Positions 34,937 through 46,567 are shown, numbered from the stretch's first letter. The stretch: 64,000 nucleotides of DNA from Sciurus carolinensis (GCF_902686445.1 NC_062217.1:87725758-87789757), one strand, 5' to 3'. Notes: a model not told the origin generated them from the sequence alone. Program-made: numbers and translations.

Positions 34937-35867
34937 TATGCTTAAAATAAAATTGGCATGTTCAAAGAACAACTTGTGTGTTCAAAACCCATGAAGTCTT
35001 CTGATTACAAAATGAGTATAGTATTTTTATGGAATTACTGTCTCATCAGAAAATTACTTCCCTGAGGATGAGGATGTGATTCCCCCCCCCCAAAAAAAGA
35101 ATATTTCTAGCATGCCAAAGACCATGAGTCCAATCTCTAGAATGGCCAAAAAGAAAAAAAGTGAAAAATTAGCTAACTTTAATAAAATGCCCAATGCTTC
35201 TGAAATCATATGTGTATCATTTGAACAACTATTACCAGAGCAACAAACATAACCCATTCCTAGTAGTTATGGAAAAGAGCTCTGAATAGCTGCAAAATAG
35301 TCAACTGTTCCCTTTTTCCCCTGCTTCCATTAATCTCTGAATGAGTCATAGACTTTCCTTTGGTTTGAATGTAAACTATGTAGCCAGCTGAAATACATTC
35401 TCTCAGCTTCATCATAATTACCTCCAAAATCCCCTAGCTAACATCTGCCTTTCATTCCTAATTTTCCTATCCTTCTGCCTTAGAAAAGGCAACCTCCAGA
35501 TCTGTGGTCTTTATTCTTTGCATTCTGATTTCTTTATATGGATTAATCCCAATAGGAATTTCCACACAATTGAGCAATATTGTCTTAGAATTGCAATATT
35601 TTTGTGCTTCATCCTTGTCAAGAGACATGCTCTGAATAAAAAGCAAGATTTATGCTTTGCTTTGATCTGGATATGTCCTGAACTGATCAAATGACTCCTC
35701 CTCACCGAGATGTCTCTAAGGGGAAGTCCATTTCCTTGTTATTCAGATTGTATTCTGAGGCCCAGGAACACTGAAAGCACATTAGAGTGTACTAGAAATG
35801 TAGAATCAATTCTGTTGCATCAGATGTGTATTATGTGTTGGTCCCCAACATTTTTGAAATTGAAATG
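34937..35867. other. Intergenic, no gene seen
   Basis: AT-rich DNA; no supported gene. Frames at 35054-35257 and 35511-35705 (minus) are short and unremarkable. Confidence 0.5.
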
Positions 35868-36695
35868 ATTCCTATCTCTCCCCCTGTACAGAAATCATCT
35901 CAAAATTGATTAGAGGTTTCATTGTAGGACCTGTAACTGTGAAAGCACTGAAATAATACACAGGGATATATGCAAGATATATGCAAACTTATCAGTTTCC
36001 TCAATAGACCTCAATTGTTCCATAATTAAAAGAGAGAAATAAAAAATTAGAAAGCTTATGCACAGCAAAGGAGAAACATATACAGAACGAGATAAAAATT
36101 ATTACTAGATATTCATCTGGTGGAGGATAAATATGCAGCATATATGAAGAACTCAAAAGTAGTTAACATCAAGAGAATGAGTATTTGAATCAATAAAGGG
36201 GAAAATGACCTAAATGGAACTTCCCAAAAGTAGCAATGGCTAATAAATATATTTTTGAGATGCTCAATATCTTTAACCATCAGGGAAATGCAAATTAAAT
36301 TGAGATTTCACTTAATCCCAGTCAGAATGGGTATTATTGGGAAAAAAAAAGAACAACAAACACTGGTGAGCATGTAGAGGAACAGAAAACTTAGTATACT
36401 TTTTGTGGTAATAAAAATAGCACAGCCACTATGGAAATAGTATGGTGACCTCTCAAAAAACTAAAAATAGAACTATCAAATGATACAGTCATACAACTCT
36501 TGAGTACATATTTGGACCATATGATGTCAACATACAAAGAGATAACTCCATTTCTATCTTTACTGTGGCACTACTTAAAACAACCAAGGTATGCAATTAG
36601 CATAGGTATACATGAATCAATTCATGGGTAAAAAATATATGGTATATATACACAATGGAATTTATTATTCAGACAAAAGAAGAATGAAGTCAAGT
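35868..36695 (+). mobile_element. Ancient L1 fragment (ORF2 3' part)
   Basis: Diverged plus-strand ORF2 C-terminal sequence: 'aaagcttatgcacagcaaag', 'aaccatcagggaaatgcaaa', 'cacagccactatggaaatag' and 'cacaatggaatttattattc' in order. It lacks the 3' UTR and tail, and stops where a minus-strand L1 piece begins. Confidence 0.85.
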
Positions 36696-36714
36696 CACAT
36701 ATGGAATGCCATTG

Positions 36715-37685
36715 TCTATTCTGGGTCTCCTATTCTTCCAAAATTAATTTCAAAACTTTTGGGTTTTTCTATTTCTAATTCTGTGTAGAGTATCATTAGT
36801 ATTTTAATGATGTCTGCATTGCATCTGTAGAATGCTTGCAGTAGTATGACCATTTTCAAAATATGAATAATAATCCAAGAACATGGGAGATCTTTTCATT
36901 TTCTAAGACCTTAAATTTCTTTCCTCAATGTTTTGTATGTTTTTAAATGTAGAGATCTTTTAATTCCTTGGTTTTAATTCTTATGATTATTTTTGAGGTT
37001 ATTGTGAATGGGATAGTTTTCCTGATTGAAACCACTGTTAGAATATAGGAAATATATTGATTTATGTATGTTAGTTTTATATCCTGCTAATTTGCTGGAT
37101 TTATTTATCAGCTCTATCAGTCTTTTGTTGAAATTTTTTTGGGTTCTCTAGATAACAGATTATGACATCAAGTAAATAGAGGTCATTTGACTTCTAGTTT
37201 TCACATTGGTGCACCTTCAATTTCCTACTCCTGATCATTTGCTCTAACTAGACTTTCAAGAACTATGTTGAATAAAAGTGGTGAGAGCAGACAACTTTTA
37301 TCTTGTTCCTGATTTTAGAGAAAACTATTTCATTTTTCTTCATTTAGTATGATGTTGGCTTTGGGTTTGTCAAATATAGGGTCTATAATGTTGAGGTAAG
37401 TGCCTTCTATCCCTAGTTTCTCCAGCATTTTTAACATGAGTGCTGAGTTTTATCACGGACATTTTTGCATCAATTGATATGATCATATAATTCTTGTCTT
37501 TAATCCTATTGTTTTGACTTACATTCATCAATTTGCCTATGTTAAACCAATATTGCATCCTTGGATGAGAATGACTTGATCATGGAATATTATCTTCTTG
37601 ATGTATTTTTGAATGTAGTTGGCGAATATTTTTTAAGGATTTTTTCATTTATATTCATGAGTTATAATGGTCTGATTGTTCACCT
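36715..37685 (-). mobile_element. Ancient L1 fragment (ORF2 middle part), antisense
   Basis: Minus-strand reverse-transcriptase region of a similarly old L1: 'ccaagaacatgggagatctt', 'gtatgttagttttatatcct', 'aagaactatgttgaataaaa' and 'tgtttgacttacattcat'-like pieces in reversed order. In L1 coordinates it covers the stretch just upstream of the part found in the neighbouring plus-strand fragment. Confidence 0.85.
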
Positions 37686-37699
37686 GAGTTAGGGTTTCT

Positions 37700-37800
37700 C
37701 CAAATTGCCCACGTTGGTCATAAAATTCCAGATTCAAAAATTCTTCTGATTCAGCCTCCCTGGTAGCTGTAATGCAGGCACATCACTGCATGCATAAGCT
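37700..37800 (-). mobile_element. SINE remnant, antisense
   Basis: 'ctccaaattgcccacgttgg' and 'tgattcagcctccctggtag' match the reverse of a B1-type SINE; short and diverged. Confidence 0.5.
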
Positions 37801-39405
37801 TGTAATTAAGGAAGAAGAAATAAAATAATACATCATGATTCAAAGGCAACACAGCTCAATACACTAAACTAGATTAGTTCTACATGATAGCAATTATTAT
37901 GAACTCAGAATATGTTCTCTCTCTGAAACCAAGAGCTTTTTGTTATGAAACAAGTTGTCTCTTTTAGGCTCAAAGTCTTTCTAAAATGGAAGGATTGTAC
38001 TGCTTTAGTTTACCAGGTTGTATGAAGATTTATTACTAAACCATGCTAAGAGAAATAGCAAAGCAATGAATAACTTATTCACTGCTGGAACTATATTGGA
38101 ATTGCCCCAAAATATAATGCATGTATTTTCACAGGTTCTAATTCTCAATGTGATAGTTACCAGAAAATGTTTTGGAGACCTAGTTGTGGTTATCAGTTGT
38201 TTGTACTTTAGATTTAATGGTAAATTAGTTACTTATTCTTATTATTGTTATTGTTATACTTATGAAATTAGAAAATGAAATTGTCCCCTTTTGGGAAGCT
38301 TATCACACCAAGAGCAGAAAATTAGTAAATTCCACAACTTGGCATGAACTATTATTATTCCTTCTCTATCATATCAAATGGAACCAACAGACCTTTGTTA
38401 CAAGGATGCTTAATCTTCATGTTGCTCTCCAACTGATTTGGAAGACAGAATCTTCTCTTTTTTATACATGAATCCCAACGAGTCATGTTTAGCTTGCTTA
38501 AATCTAAAGAATCTACTTTAGATTCATAGCATTTGGTTACCGGATTCCTTGTGAGGCAGGATTTGAAAATATTCTGATAACTGGAGGCAGAGACACAAAT
38601 AGCTCGGGAAATTTCCATCACTATGGAATTTTGGAGGAATACTAGAAGAGAAAATCATTAGTGCAAGTTCAAGAATGAATGAGGGGCCTGGGACATGGCT
38701 CAGGAGAAGATTCATTCCTGTGGATAACCCAAGAACAACTCCCCCACCCCCTCAAAAAAGAAAAATGAATTTAAGTCCAAGAGAAGAGGCTCTTCTTTCA
38801 AGGATGTCATATCTAAGTGGCACAACTGAAGAGGATCCAATTTGATTCTTCTTTCAATTCTTACATAATTATCATAGAGTATGTTTGTAATATTTGAAGA
38901 TTTAAAAAAATTGCAGTGTATGTAGCAACAAAAAACTAGACTAAGATATTAAGTAGTCATTTAATAAAATATTAATATAAACTAAAATGTTCATTGAACA
39001 TTTCTTCCTGACTACTTACATAAGTTGATTATCAATTTCTCATACTTAAAGATCACAGAAAGAATAATAGTTTTTAAAGACAGCATTTCATGCTGAGTAT
39101 CTGTCCTCTAATTCTAGGACATTTTATACTAGTCAAATATACAAGGTAAATAGTCATATTGAAATCTTGAATTTAATATCTAACAAAGGGGGATAAATTC
39201 AGATAATAATCTTAATTTAAAAACAAATATTGTGAATTGTATAGGAAATTCTTTAGAAAAATTGGTGTAGTGCACAGTAAGATATATTGTTTATGAAAAG
39301 GATGATGGCATGCCTGCAGCGTACCATTAATGATGAACTGTATCAGCAGCACCTTGGGTTTAACACAAGGATCAGTGAATTAGTACCCATAGGAAAAATC
39401 CAGCT
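37801..39405. other. Intergenic, no gene seen
   Basis: AT-rich DNA. A possible degenerate ID SINE lies at 38690-38758 ('gacatggctcaggagaagat' then a C-rich and A-rich end). Frames at 38018-38471 (plus) and 38355-38715 (minus) show no family signature. Confidence 0.5.
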
Positions 39406-39410
39406 AATAG

Positions 39411-39693
39411 TGTGGCGAGCCGCCTCACCACCATGATAAGATGGCGCTGGTTTCCTGAAGTGCTTTCTAGGTAAACAAGCCCATATTTGGTTAAGCCAAC
39501 TGTTGCAAGTGGGAGCACCTATGAACATAGGCCAAGTGGCAGGAGTAGATTGGCTATTGCAAGAGTATAAAGGTGTACGAATTCGGCTCAAGAGAGAAGA
39601 AGAAAATCCATGGTTGTATAGTAATAAGGTCCTGATTAAACTGCTGAAGGAAGATTCCTGTGTCGTGCTTTCTTGCGGGCGAGGGACACGACA
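39411..39693 (+). repeat. 5' LTR
   Basis: 283-bp LTR starting TGTGG and ending ACA. It contains an inverted CCAAT box (ATTGG, 39549-39553), a TATA box (39566-39571), and a variant polyadenylation signal ATTAAA (39635-39640) followed by a GT-rich stretch. The preceding 5 bp are the target duplication. Confidence 0.93.
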
Positions 39694-39695
39694 AG

Positions 39696-39713
39696 TGGTG
39701 CCGAAACCCGGGA
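39696..39713 (+). promoter_or_regulatory. Primer binding site for tRNA-Phe
   Basis: 18 bases two nucleotides after the LTR, 'tggtgccgaaacccggga', complementary to the 3' end of tRNA-Phe, as used by IAP elements. Confidence 0.92.
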
Positions 39714-39745
39714 ATCAGAACTTTCAGTGGTCAGGGGGTGCACCG

Positions 39746-39764
39746 GTAAGTACCACAGGTAAGT
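39746..39764 (+). promoter_or_regulatory. Two tandem splice-donor sequences
   Basis: Two GTAAGT hexamers at 39746-39751 and 39759-39764, 13 bases apart, in the untranslated leader: the expected position for the major splice donor used to make env mRNA. Confidence 0.65.
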
Positions 39765-39812
39765 GGGGTCCACACATAGTGGGGCGCTCCTCTATAGATA
39801 AGAGAGGGCGGG

Positions 39813-39968
39813 AATCGACCTTGCATAGTCGATTAACAAAGAAAAATATTGAATTGACCTTGCAGAGTCGATTAACAAAGAAAAATATTGAATCGACCTT
39901 GCATAGTCGATTAACAAAGAAAAATATTGAATCGACCTGCATAGTCGATTAACAAAGAAAGAAAGATA
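39813..39968 (+). repeat. Four 39-bp hairpin-forming leader repeats
   Basis: Four head-to-tail units at 39813-39851, 39852-39890, 39891-39929 and 39930 to about 39968. Each begins with the inverted repeat 'aatcgac' ... 'gtcgatt' around an 8-base loop (7 in the last unit), followed by an A-rich spacer. Unit 2 has changes in the stem (aattgac) and loop. They lie between splice donor and gag start, where retroviral packaging signals usually lie. Confidence 0.92.
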
Positions 39969-40014
39969 TTTTGTTTTCGCTTTCATTCTGCTTGCTCTGA
40001 ATGTTGCTTTCATT

Positions 40015-41497
40015 ATGGGCAATTCTCCATCTGGTTCATTAGTACAGTCTTTAGATTTTTTGTTGCGCTCTAAAGAGCTCAAGGTTAAACGCAGTACTTT
40101 AGAAACATTCCTTGTAAGAATTGATAAAGCGGCCCCATGGTTTGCTGTCTCCGGAAGCTTGATTCCTACTAGCTGGGATAAGTTGGAAAGAGATTTGGAT
40201 TTCCTTCAGGAGCAGGGACAATTGGAGAAAGGGGTGATACCGCTATGGAAATTAATAAAAGGATGTATTCTTGATGGTAGATGTCAGGAAGCTATTTATA
40301 AAGGACAGGAAGTTCTTGAACAACTACATGAGGAGAAGTCCGAGGATTCTATGAGTACTTCCAGTAAACATAGTGCAGGAGAGCAGGTTTATGGAGCTAT
40401 TCCAAAGAGGAGACTATACCCAGATTTAAAAGCCCTTAGAACACCAGAAGAAACAGGGGAGTTAGAATCAGACGGTGATGAGAAAGTGAAAGAGCTAACG
40501 CAGCACTTACGGAAGGTAAAGATAAAAGAAGGGGAAACTAAGAGGCAAAAAGATTTTAGACAAAAGGACTATGAGGAAGAACAGAAGCCAGCTCTAGCCT
40601 ATGATCCTCCCCCGTATGTGGGAGGGGTTCCGAGCACGGGTAGAGAATTTAAAATGATAAAGAATATAGCAGAATCTGTCCGCACTTATGGTGTGGATGC
40701 TGCTTTTACTATCACCCAAATAGAGGGGCTCAATAGATTCTGTATGACCCCCTCGGAGTGGGCCAGTTTAGTGAAAGCTTGTGCTTCCCCGGGTAAATAT
40801 TTAGACTGGAGAGCCTTCGTGTTAGAGGGGGCCAATGAACAGGCTGCACGCAACCAAGCTATGGGCAAACCTGCCTGGGATGTGGATATGCTTCTGGGGG
40901 CAGGGTAGATTTGCCAATCAGCAAACAGGCTTTCCATTAGAGGTTTATGAACAAATTAATAAGATCTGCATTGCTGCCTGGAAAGCACTTCCTAATAAAG
41001 GAGAGGTGCGAGGTAACTTAACAAAAATTGTCCAAGGCCCCACAGAAGCTTTTTCAGATTTCGTGGCTAGAATGGTAAATGCAGCAGGGAAGATCTTCGG
41101 GGATGCTGATGTAGCAATGCCTTTAATTAAACAATTAGTATATGAACAATGTACAAGAGAATGCAGAAATGCTATTAATCCATTTAAAAGCAAAGACATA
41201 GAGGCATGGATGAAAGCTTATAGAGAAATAGGTGGCCCATTAACAAATGCAGGCTTAGCCGCTGCCTTCCTTCACATGGAAGGACTATTAAAGGCTTTAT
41301 TAAAGGCTAATGGAGCACCTTTAGAGGTTTCCTCAGCTAGGAAGTTTTTAAAAACTGTAGAAGACAAAGCCCCTTGGTTTTTAGATAAGGGCTTGTTGAA
41401 TCAAGAGAAACTACACAAGAGACAGAAAAAGGCCCCCCTCCTGATCCCTTCCACGCAGCTCCATGGCCACCTAGGGAGGGAACACCCATGTCCTTGA
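40015..41497 (+). pseudogene. gag: Retroviral gag: matrix, capsid, second matrix-like end
   Basis: Gag start at 40015 with a Met-Gly-Asn N-terminus suited to myristoylation. Residues 1-100 form a betaretrovirus-type matrix domain. A PPPY late-domain motif (about 40607-40618) precedes the capsid. One extra G in the run 40896-40900 shifts the frame, giving a stop at 40906; the capsid continues in another frame to 41497. The major homology region (Gln-Gly-Pro-Thr-Glu-Ala-Phe) is near 41035. After capsid, no CCHC zinc knuckles follow; instead a stretch with the Ala-Pro-Trp-Phe signature of the matrix domain appears (about 41290-41430). Confidence 0.88.
41287..41430 (+). other. Second matrix-like module at the Gag C-terminus
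   Basis: About 48 codons directly after capsid whose pattern (Leu-Leu-Lys-Ala ... Phe-Leu-Lys-Thr-Val ... Ala-Pro-Trp-Phe ... Gly-Leu-Leu ... Lys-Leu) parallels the matrix N-terminus of the same Gag (Phe-Leu-Val-Arg-Ile-Asp-Lys-Ala-Ala-Pro-Trp-Phe ... Lys-Leu). It is a different sequence, not a copy of the 5' matrix, suggesting it came from another related gag. Confidence 0.6.
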
Positions 41498-44400
41498 AGC
41501 AGTCCTCCCCCTAGGCAGAGAGCTCAGCAGCTCCATTCCTCAAAAGTAGTAAGAAATAATGTTTTGTGATTTTCTGCATTCAAACCTAACCTGATTTCTC
41601 AACCAGGAAGAAAAAGGGTTAAAAAGTCCTGGGTGATCCTCCCTCCCCCCTGCCTGGCCTTGCTGAAGCCTGCATTGGAATGTAAACTGCAACAGTCTCA
41701 GCGGGAAAGGGGGGTAAGCTGAAGATAAGAAAAAGAAAACAAAAGGGTGTCTGTTTTAAACTTCTGGACTGCTACACAGAATTAACTCATTTTCCAGGAT
41801 TCTTGTTTTGTTTTTTCTCTAATGCTGTATTTTTGAGCTCATAATTTTGATCTTGCATACCTAGGTTAATAATTTTTTTCTTTTTGATCAGTTCTATTTT
41901 TTATTCAACTAAAGTTTTTGAACATCTGTTACATTGCAATGGAGATTCACCTATAAAGTTACAAGGCCTTTGATTTTGTGTTATTTGTATGTCGTGCTGT
42001 CTGGTGTCATGTCTTGTCTGCATCAAAACTGAGCACTCCTAAAATTAAAATCTAAAAATGGATCCAAATACTTTTATTCATGTGATTTAAAAAAGGTTCA
42101 ATTTAATTGAGTAAACTAATAAAAGTGAAATGTCTTTAAAAATAACTTGCAAGTCTCTAGGTGGTCAAACTAATGGAATGTTGATGTTAAACAATGTCTA
42201 ATATCAATTGTTTCTAGGACTTTTCTTCAACAGGAAAGAGACAGCAAATACTGTTCAGGACACCTGCCTGCTTTCTTGGTTTTTACAGAATAAGTAAATT
42301 AGAGTTAACATATATGGGATTACTTAAATGTGTTTGTAGAGACATCTGATTAATTTACAAAATTATAATGCTCATTGTTAAATAACATCAAGTACTCTTA
42401 ACTCCTTAAATTCCATGGAGTATCATACTTAAACATTATTGGTGTTTTCATAGGTTGGTAAATAAAAAGGGTTTAAACTTGCTTTGTGTCATCACTAAAC
42501 TAAAAACAAGGTTACTAAGAGTTATGTCTTAACAAGTACAATTCTATATACAAAGGGTTCTAAAGGTTTCAACTGTGTTTCAATTAGAGTACTATAAACA
42601 ACACAATATTTAATCTTATTAAAATAGAGCAATTTATCTAAATTCAGAAATTTCATAAGAGTTGTTTCAGAATGTGAACAAAAAGGGGTCAACAGATAGG
42701 AAAGAGAAAATAAAAGGGTCTGGGTATGGAAATATATTTAGTAAAAGGGAAAAGAAAATGTTTCTGGGTAAGAAAGTGCTTGTGTGATGAAATACATGAG
42801 GGTCTAAGTAAGTGCTAAGAAAGTCTATGTAAATAAAGGGCAAGTTTCAACATGTAAACAGCCAAAGCTATTTAAGGTTTTACCTAAGGTAAAATACTAA
42901 TGTTCTGATATACACCAAAGTTTAATCTACATGGTAAAATGACATGGTAAAATGGCAAGGATTTCTTAGAAACACTAATTTACTCTTAACTTTGTGTCTA
43001 TTAAGTTTTATTCTTTAGAACAATTAATCTTAAAAATTGGGGTTTATACAATTATGGTTAAACAACTGTTAGAGTATCGTACTGTGTTACAGAGTCTACA
43101 TTTTTCTTAAAAAAACAAACTAAATTTGGTAAGATAAAAGTGTCAAGGTAATTGTAAAATGGTCACTAGTTGTATATTAAATGTGTTCATATTTTTCAGG
43201 TATACAAGTTTTTAAAGCAGGAAATTTATCAAGCTGTGCTATTCTCCAGATTAAACTTGTCTGTAATGGTAATCTTAAACTTATAAAGAGTAAATTTTAA
43301 TTGGGGATTTATTTCTATCATTTAATGTTCTATTATGGGACATATTATCAGTAAGGTATATGTAACATTGGTTACTTATTTCACTGAGATAAAAATTTAA
43401 ATGTAAATATATATCTAAGAGTTAGTGACAGCCTGATTTGTTTAAAGGTTCATATTGTAGAAGGTAAAAGCATTTTGCTACACAAAAGAAAAGTTAAAAG
43501 CTCTCTCAGTCTTTCTTTGATTGATTCCTGTTTTGGATATAATGTTAGACTGTGTTAACTAATGTTTATATGGACTCAGAAATCAATATATATAAACTTC
43601 TTAAAATGACATTTAAGAAAGAGTATAATGCATTATAGCAAAAATGGGACAACAATGACTGAGATTGGGGTCCCTGACTTCATGACGGTAGCATGCCTGG
43701 TGCTTGGAAGTGTTCCTATGTAGGAGCACAAGATGCCTAACTGCTGTGGCAGTAACCTCCCTGGGGAGGCTCTGTACAGGAGTCCTATCAGCTCTTACAT
43801 TGATATCAAGCACACAGCTCTTGGGCAGAAAGAAATTGTTTTGCTAGATAACCAGTGTTTCATCAGTTCCCTTCTCTAGTTCCTGCCCACCTTACAGTAA
43901 CTTTGGACAGTGGACTTCTTTGAGAGCTACACAGAGTTCCTAACATTACACTTTGCAGTTGTGAGAAAAAGTTATGTAGATGGTCTAGTCTCTGTAACTC
44001 TCCTGAAAACAAAGAATAATGCTTACATAGTCTTTAACTTAATAATAAAACATGTATAAATGTTGCTAACATAACTCTTTAGATCTACATTTCCATCAGA
44101 CAACAGAGCTCCATCTGATCTCAGCTTAATCTTCAAAATCTATGTTTATAAGCCTTTATTTTCTAATACTCCTTTGACCCTCACTGAACTTGAAAATTTG
44201 GTCATTCTGGTCATAACAAAAGGGACAAAAAATTAGTTGTAGGATTAGAACACTTAAGATCTGTAAAGAGTCACGCCTTACCTGAGATAAGGCTCTGCCT
44301 CCCACCTTACTGCATGTTAGAGTGACTCCAAAATAAGTCAGACTTCAGCTTATTTAAAGTTATAATCAAAAGATTGGTTTTTGTTGTAAAATTACTATGA

Positions 44401-44862
44401 TCTCAAATAGGGAATATAATGTGGTTCTCAGTCAAAATTCAAGATAACTATTATACAAACAAACTATATTTCTACTCTTACTTATTTCATTTTATAAAAC
44501 TGTTACCTATTAATGTTTTGCAGAAGTAGCTGCTTCAAGAACACACAACCTAGGTAACTTGTGATAATAAGCCATCACCTAACAAATAGTGGTAACAGAT
44601 ACCAAAACAAATAGTGGTAACTTCCAGAACTAATGCAGACTCCAGTTAGATAAAAGGGTAAATAACTGTAAAGTTATGGACATTAAAGTTACAGCCCAGT
44701 ACTCTTACTTTATGACTGGTGAGACTGGCTTGCTGGATGATTAAGATCAAACTTCGAGATTGAAATTAAATACAGAAGGCAAGATAAACCAGTATTTGGA
44801 TCTTTTGCCCTTAGTCAGCCTAAACCCAGGGAATAAGAGGACTTCTCTAAGGAGCACTTAAG
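41498..44862 (+). other. 3.3-kb AT-rich non-retroviral filler in the provirus
   Basis: No frame longer than about 70 codons, stops in all frames, AT-rich, no reverse-transcriptase, protease or zinc-knuckle motif. It occupies the place of nucleocapsid, protease, reverse transcriptase and most of RNase H. The part at about 43640-43830 is more GC-balanced and looks like a decayed repeat I cannot name. Origin unknown: captured host DNA, an older element, or transduced RNA. Confidence 0.75.
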
Positions 44863-45692
44863 GTGTTGAAAACTGTAGGTGCCATCAATCCTAACAACAA
44901 AATTTCATCTTTATTTACTCAGTTACAAAATTTGATTTTGGGCCGTTCTGCATCCTTTTATCCTGTACATATAAGAGCTCATACGTCTCTCCCTGGACCT
45001 ATTGTTGAAGGAAACGCAAGGGCAGATGCTGCTACCCGCACAATTTGTTTTCTTTCTTCTCTTGACAGTGCTCGAGACTTTCATAATAAGTTTCATGTTA
45101 ACTCCCAAACACTTCGTAAGCGCTTCTCTATTCCTCGAGCAGAAGCGAGACAGATTGTCTTAGATTGTTCTCATTGTGTTCCATTTCATCATCTCCCTTC
45201 TTTTGGTGTTAACCCCCGAGGCTTGCGACCTCTTACGATTTGGCAAATGGATGTAACTCATATTGCAGAGTTTGGTTTCCTAAAATATGTTCATGTCTCA
45301 GTAGATACTTTCTCTGGAATTATGCATGCCTCTGCTTTGGCAGGAGAAAAAGGCCATCATGTCATCTCCCATTGCCTAGAGGCTTGGGCCGCCTGGGGCC
45401 TTCCATGCTCCTTGAAGACAGATAATGGGCCGGCGTACACTGGTCAACAATTCACCTCTTTCTGCTCCACTATGGGAGTGCAACTGACTCATGGCTTACC
45501 TTACAACCCCCTAGGTCAGGGAATCGTGGAGAGAGCTCATAGAACGATTAAAGAACTTTTACAAAGACAAAAAGGGGGAATAGGAGCAAGCTGTACTCCT
45601 AAAGAGCGTTTGTCTTTGGCTCTTTTTACCATTAATTTTTTAACTTTGGATGCACATGATAATTCTGCGGCTGACAGACATTGTTCGCCGCC
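44863..45692 (+). pseudogene. pol: Retroviral pol piece: RNase H end and integrase
   Basis: Open frame that starts in the last part of RNase H (His-Ile-Arg-Ala-His and Gly-Asn-Ala-Arg-Ala-Asp near 44970-45030), then integrase with an HHCC zinc-binding domain (His ... His ... Cys-Ser-His-Cys, about 45080-45180) and a catalytic core holding all three acidic residues: Asp in Trp-Gln-Met-Asp-Val-Thr-His (about 45243), Asp in Lys-Thr-Asp-Asn-Gly (about 45419), Glu in Gly-Ile-Val-Glu-Arg-Ala-His (about 45523). After Ala-Ala-Asp-Arg-His the normal C-terminal DNA-binding domain is missing, and the frame runs into a C-run (about 45696-45708) that joins env. Confidence 0.87.
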
Positions 45693-46567
45693 TGCCCCCC
45701 CCCCCTTTTTCTATTTCTATTATCAAACAGTTCAGAAGTGATTTTGAATTGTTCTAATGATAATATTACCTGCCTGCTTTCAGAGTGTTGGAACGGTAGT
45801 GAATCTGTTGCTGTGATTGTAAAGGTACCCACCTTTGTACCTGTCCCAGTGGAGGTCAATCCAGATAATTTTCCGTTGGTGCACCTCTTCAGAGAAAAGA
45901 GAGACTTTGGCATTACCGCAACCATAATAACAGCTATTGCTGTCTCTGCTGCTGCAGCCACTACCGCTGCTCTAGCCATGACCAATCAAGTTCAAACAGC
46001 ACAAACCATTAATCAAGTCATACAGCAAACTGCACAGGTACTGGAATCCCAGGGCCGTGTTAACAGACATATCCTATCAGGGATCTTGGCGGCGAATCAA
46101 AGGATAGATTTACTACAAGTACAGTTGGATGAACTTTTCAACATTGCACAAGTTGGGTGCATTGGGAATCATAAACACATGTGTATAACTCCAGTAAGAT
46201 ATGAAGAAGCAAAGAATCAAAGCCACTTGATTTCCGCCTTTCTTGCAGGCAACTGGTCCCTAGAAGCTGAAAAGATGATGAATCAACAATTATTGCAGAT
46301 TGCGATTTAAATGACACCCGTGTTGAGCCTGTTACTTTGAGTCAGTTCTCTAGCTGGCTCACCTCTGTCTTTAGTTATTTTAAAGAATGGGTTGGTGTGG
46401 GGATCTTTGGATGTATTTGTTTTGCAGGTATTTGCCTTTGCCTTTGGTTTATTTGCAAGCTAAGAGTGCTTCAAACACGTGAAAAGGTGGTGTTAATTCA
46501 GGCTGTGTTAGCCATTGAGCAAGGGGTGTCACCTTTTGTGTGGTTGGCTAATCTGGCACGGGAATAA
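45693..46567 (+). pseudogene. env: Retroviral env: end of surface and transmembrane protein
   Basis: Begins inside the C-terminal part of the surface subunit (two N-glycosylation-like Asn-X-Ser/Thr sites), followed by a basic stretch (Arg-Glu-Lys-Arg, about 45890) before an Ala/Thr/Ile-rich fusion-peptide-like segment, a heptad-repeat helix, and a Cys loop near 46150-46190. A frame loss of one base near 46303 creates a stop at 46308. The next frame (to 46567) contains the pre-membrane segment, one transmembrane helix (about 46395-46460) and a cytoplasmic tail. Most of the surface subunit is absent. Confidence 0.85.

Noticed and set aside
35868..37685. Twin-priming L1 inversion
   Set aside because: In twin priming the inverted part lies at the 5' side and a poly(A) marks the 3' side; here the order is reversed and no tail is present.
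39813..39968. CRISPR-like repeat array
   Set aside because: Units are directly adjacent with near-identical linkers, no unique spacers, inside a mammalian provirus leader.
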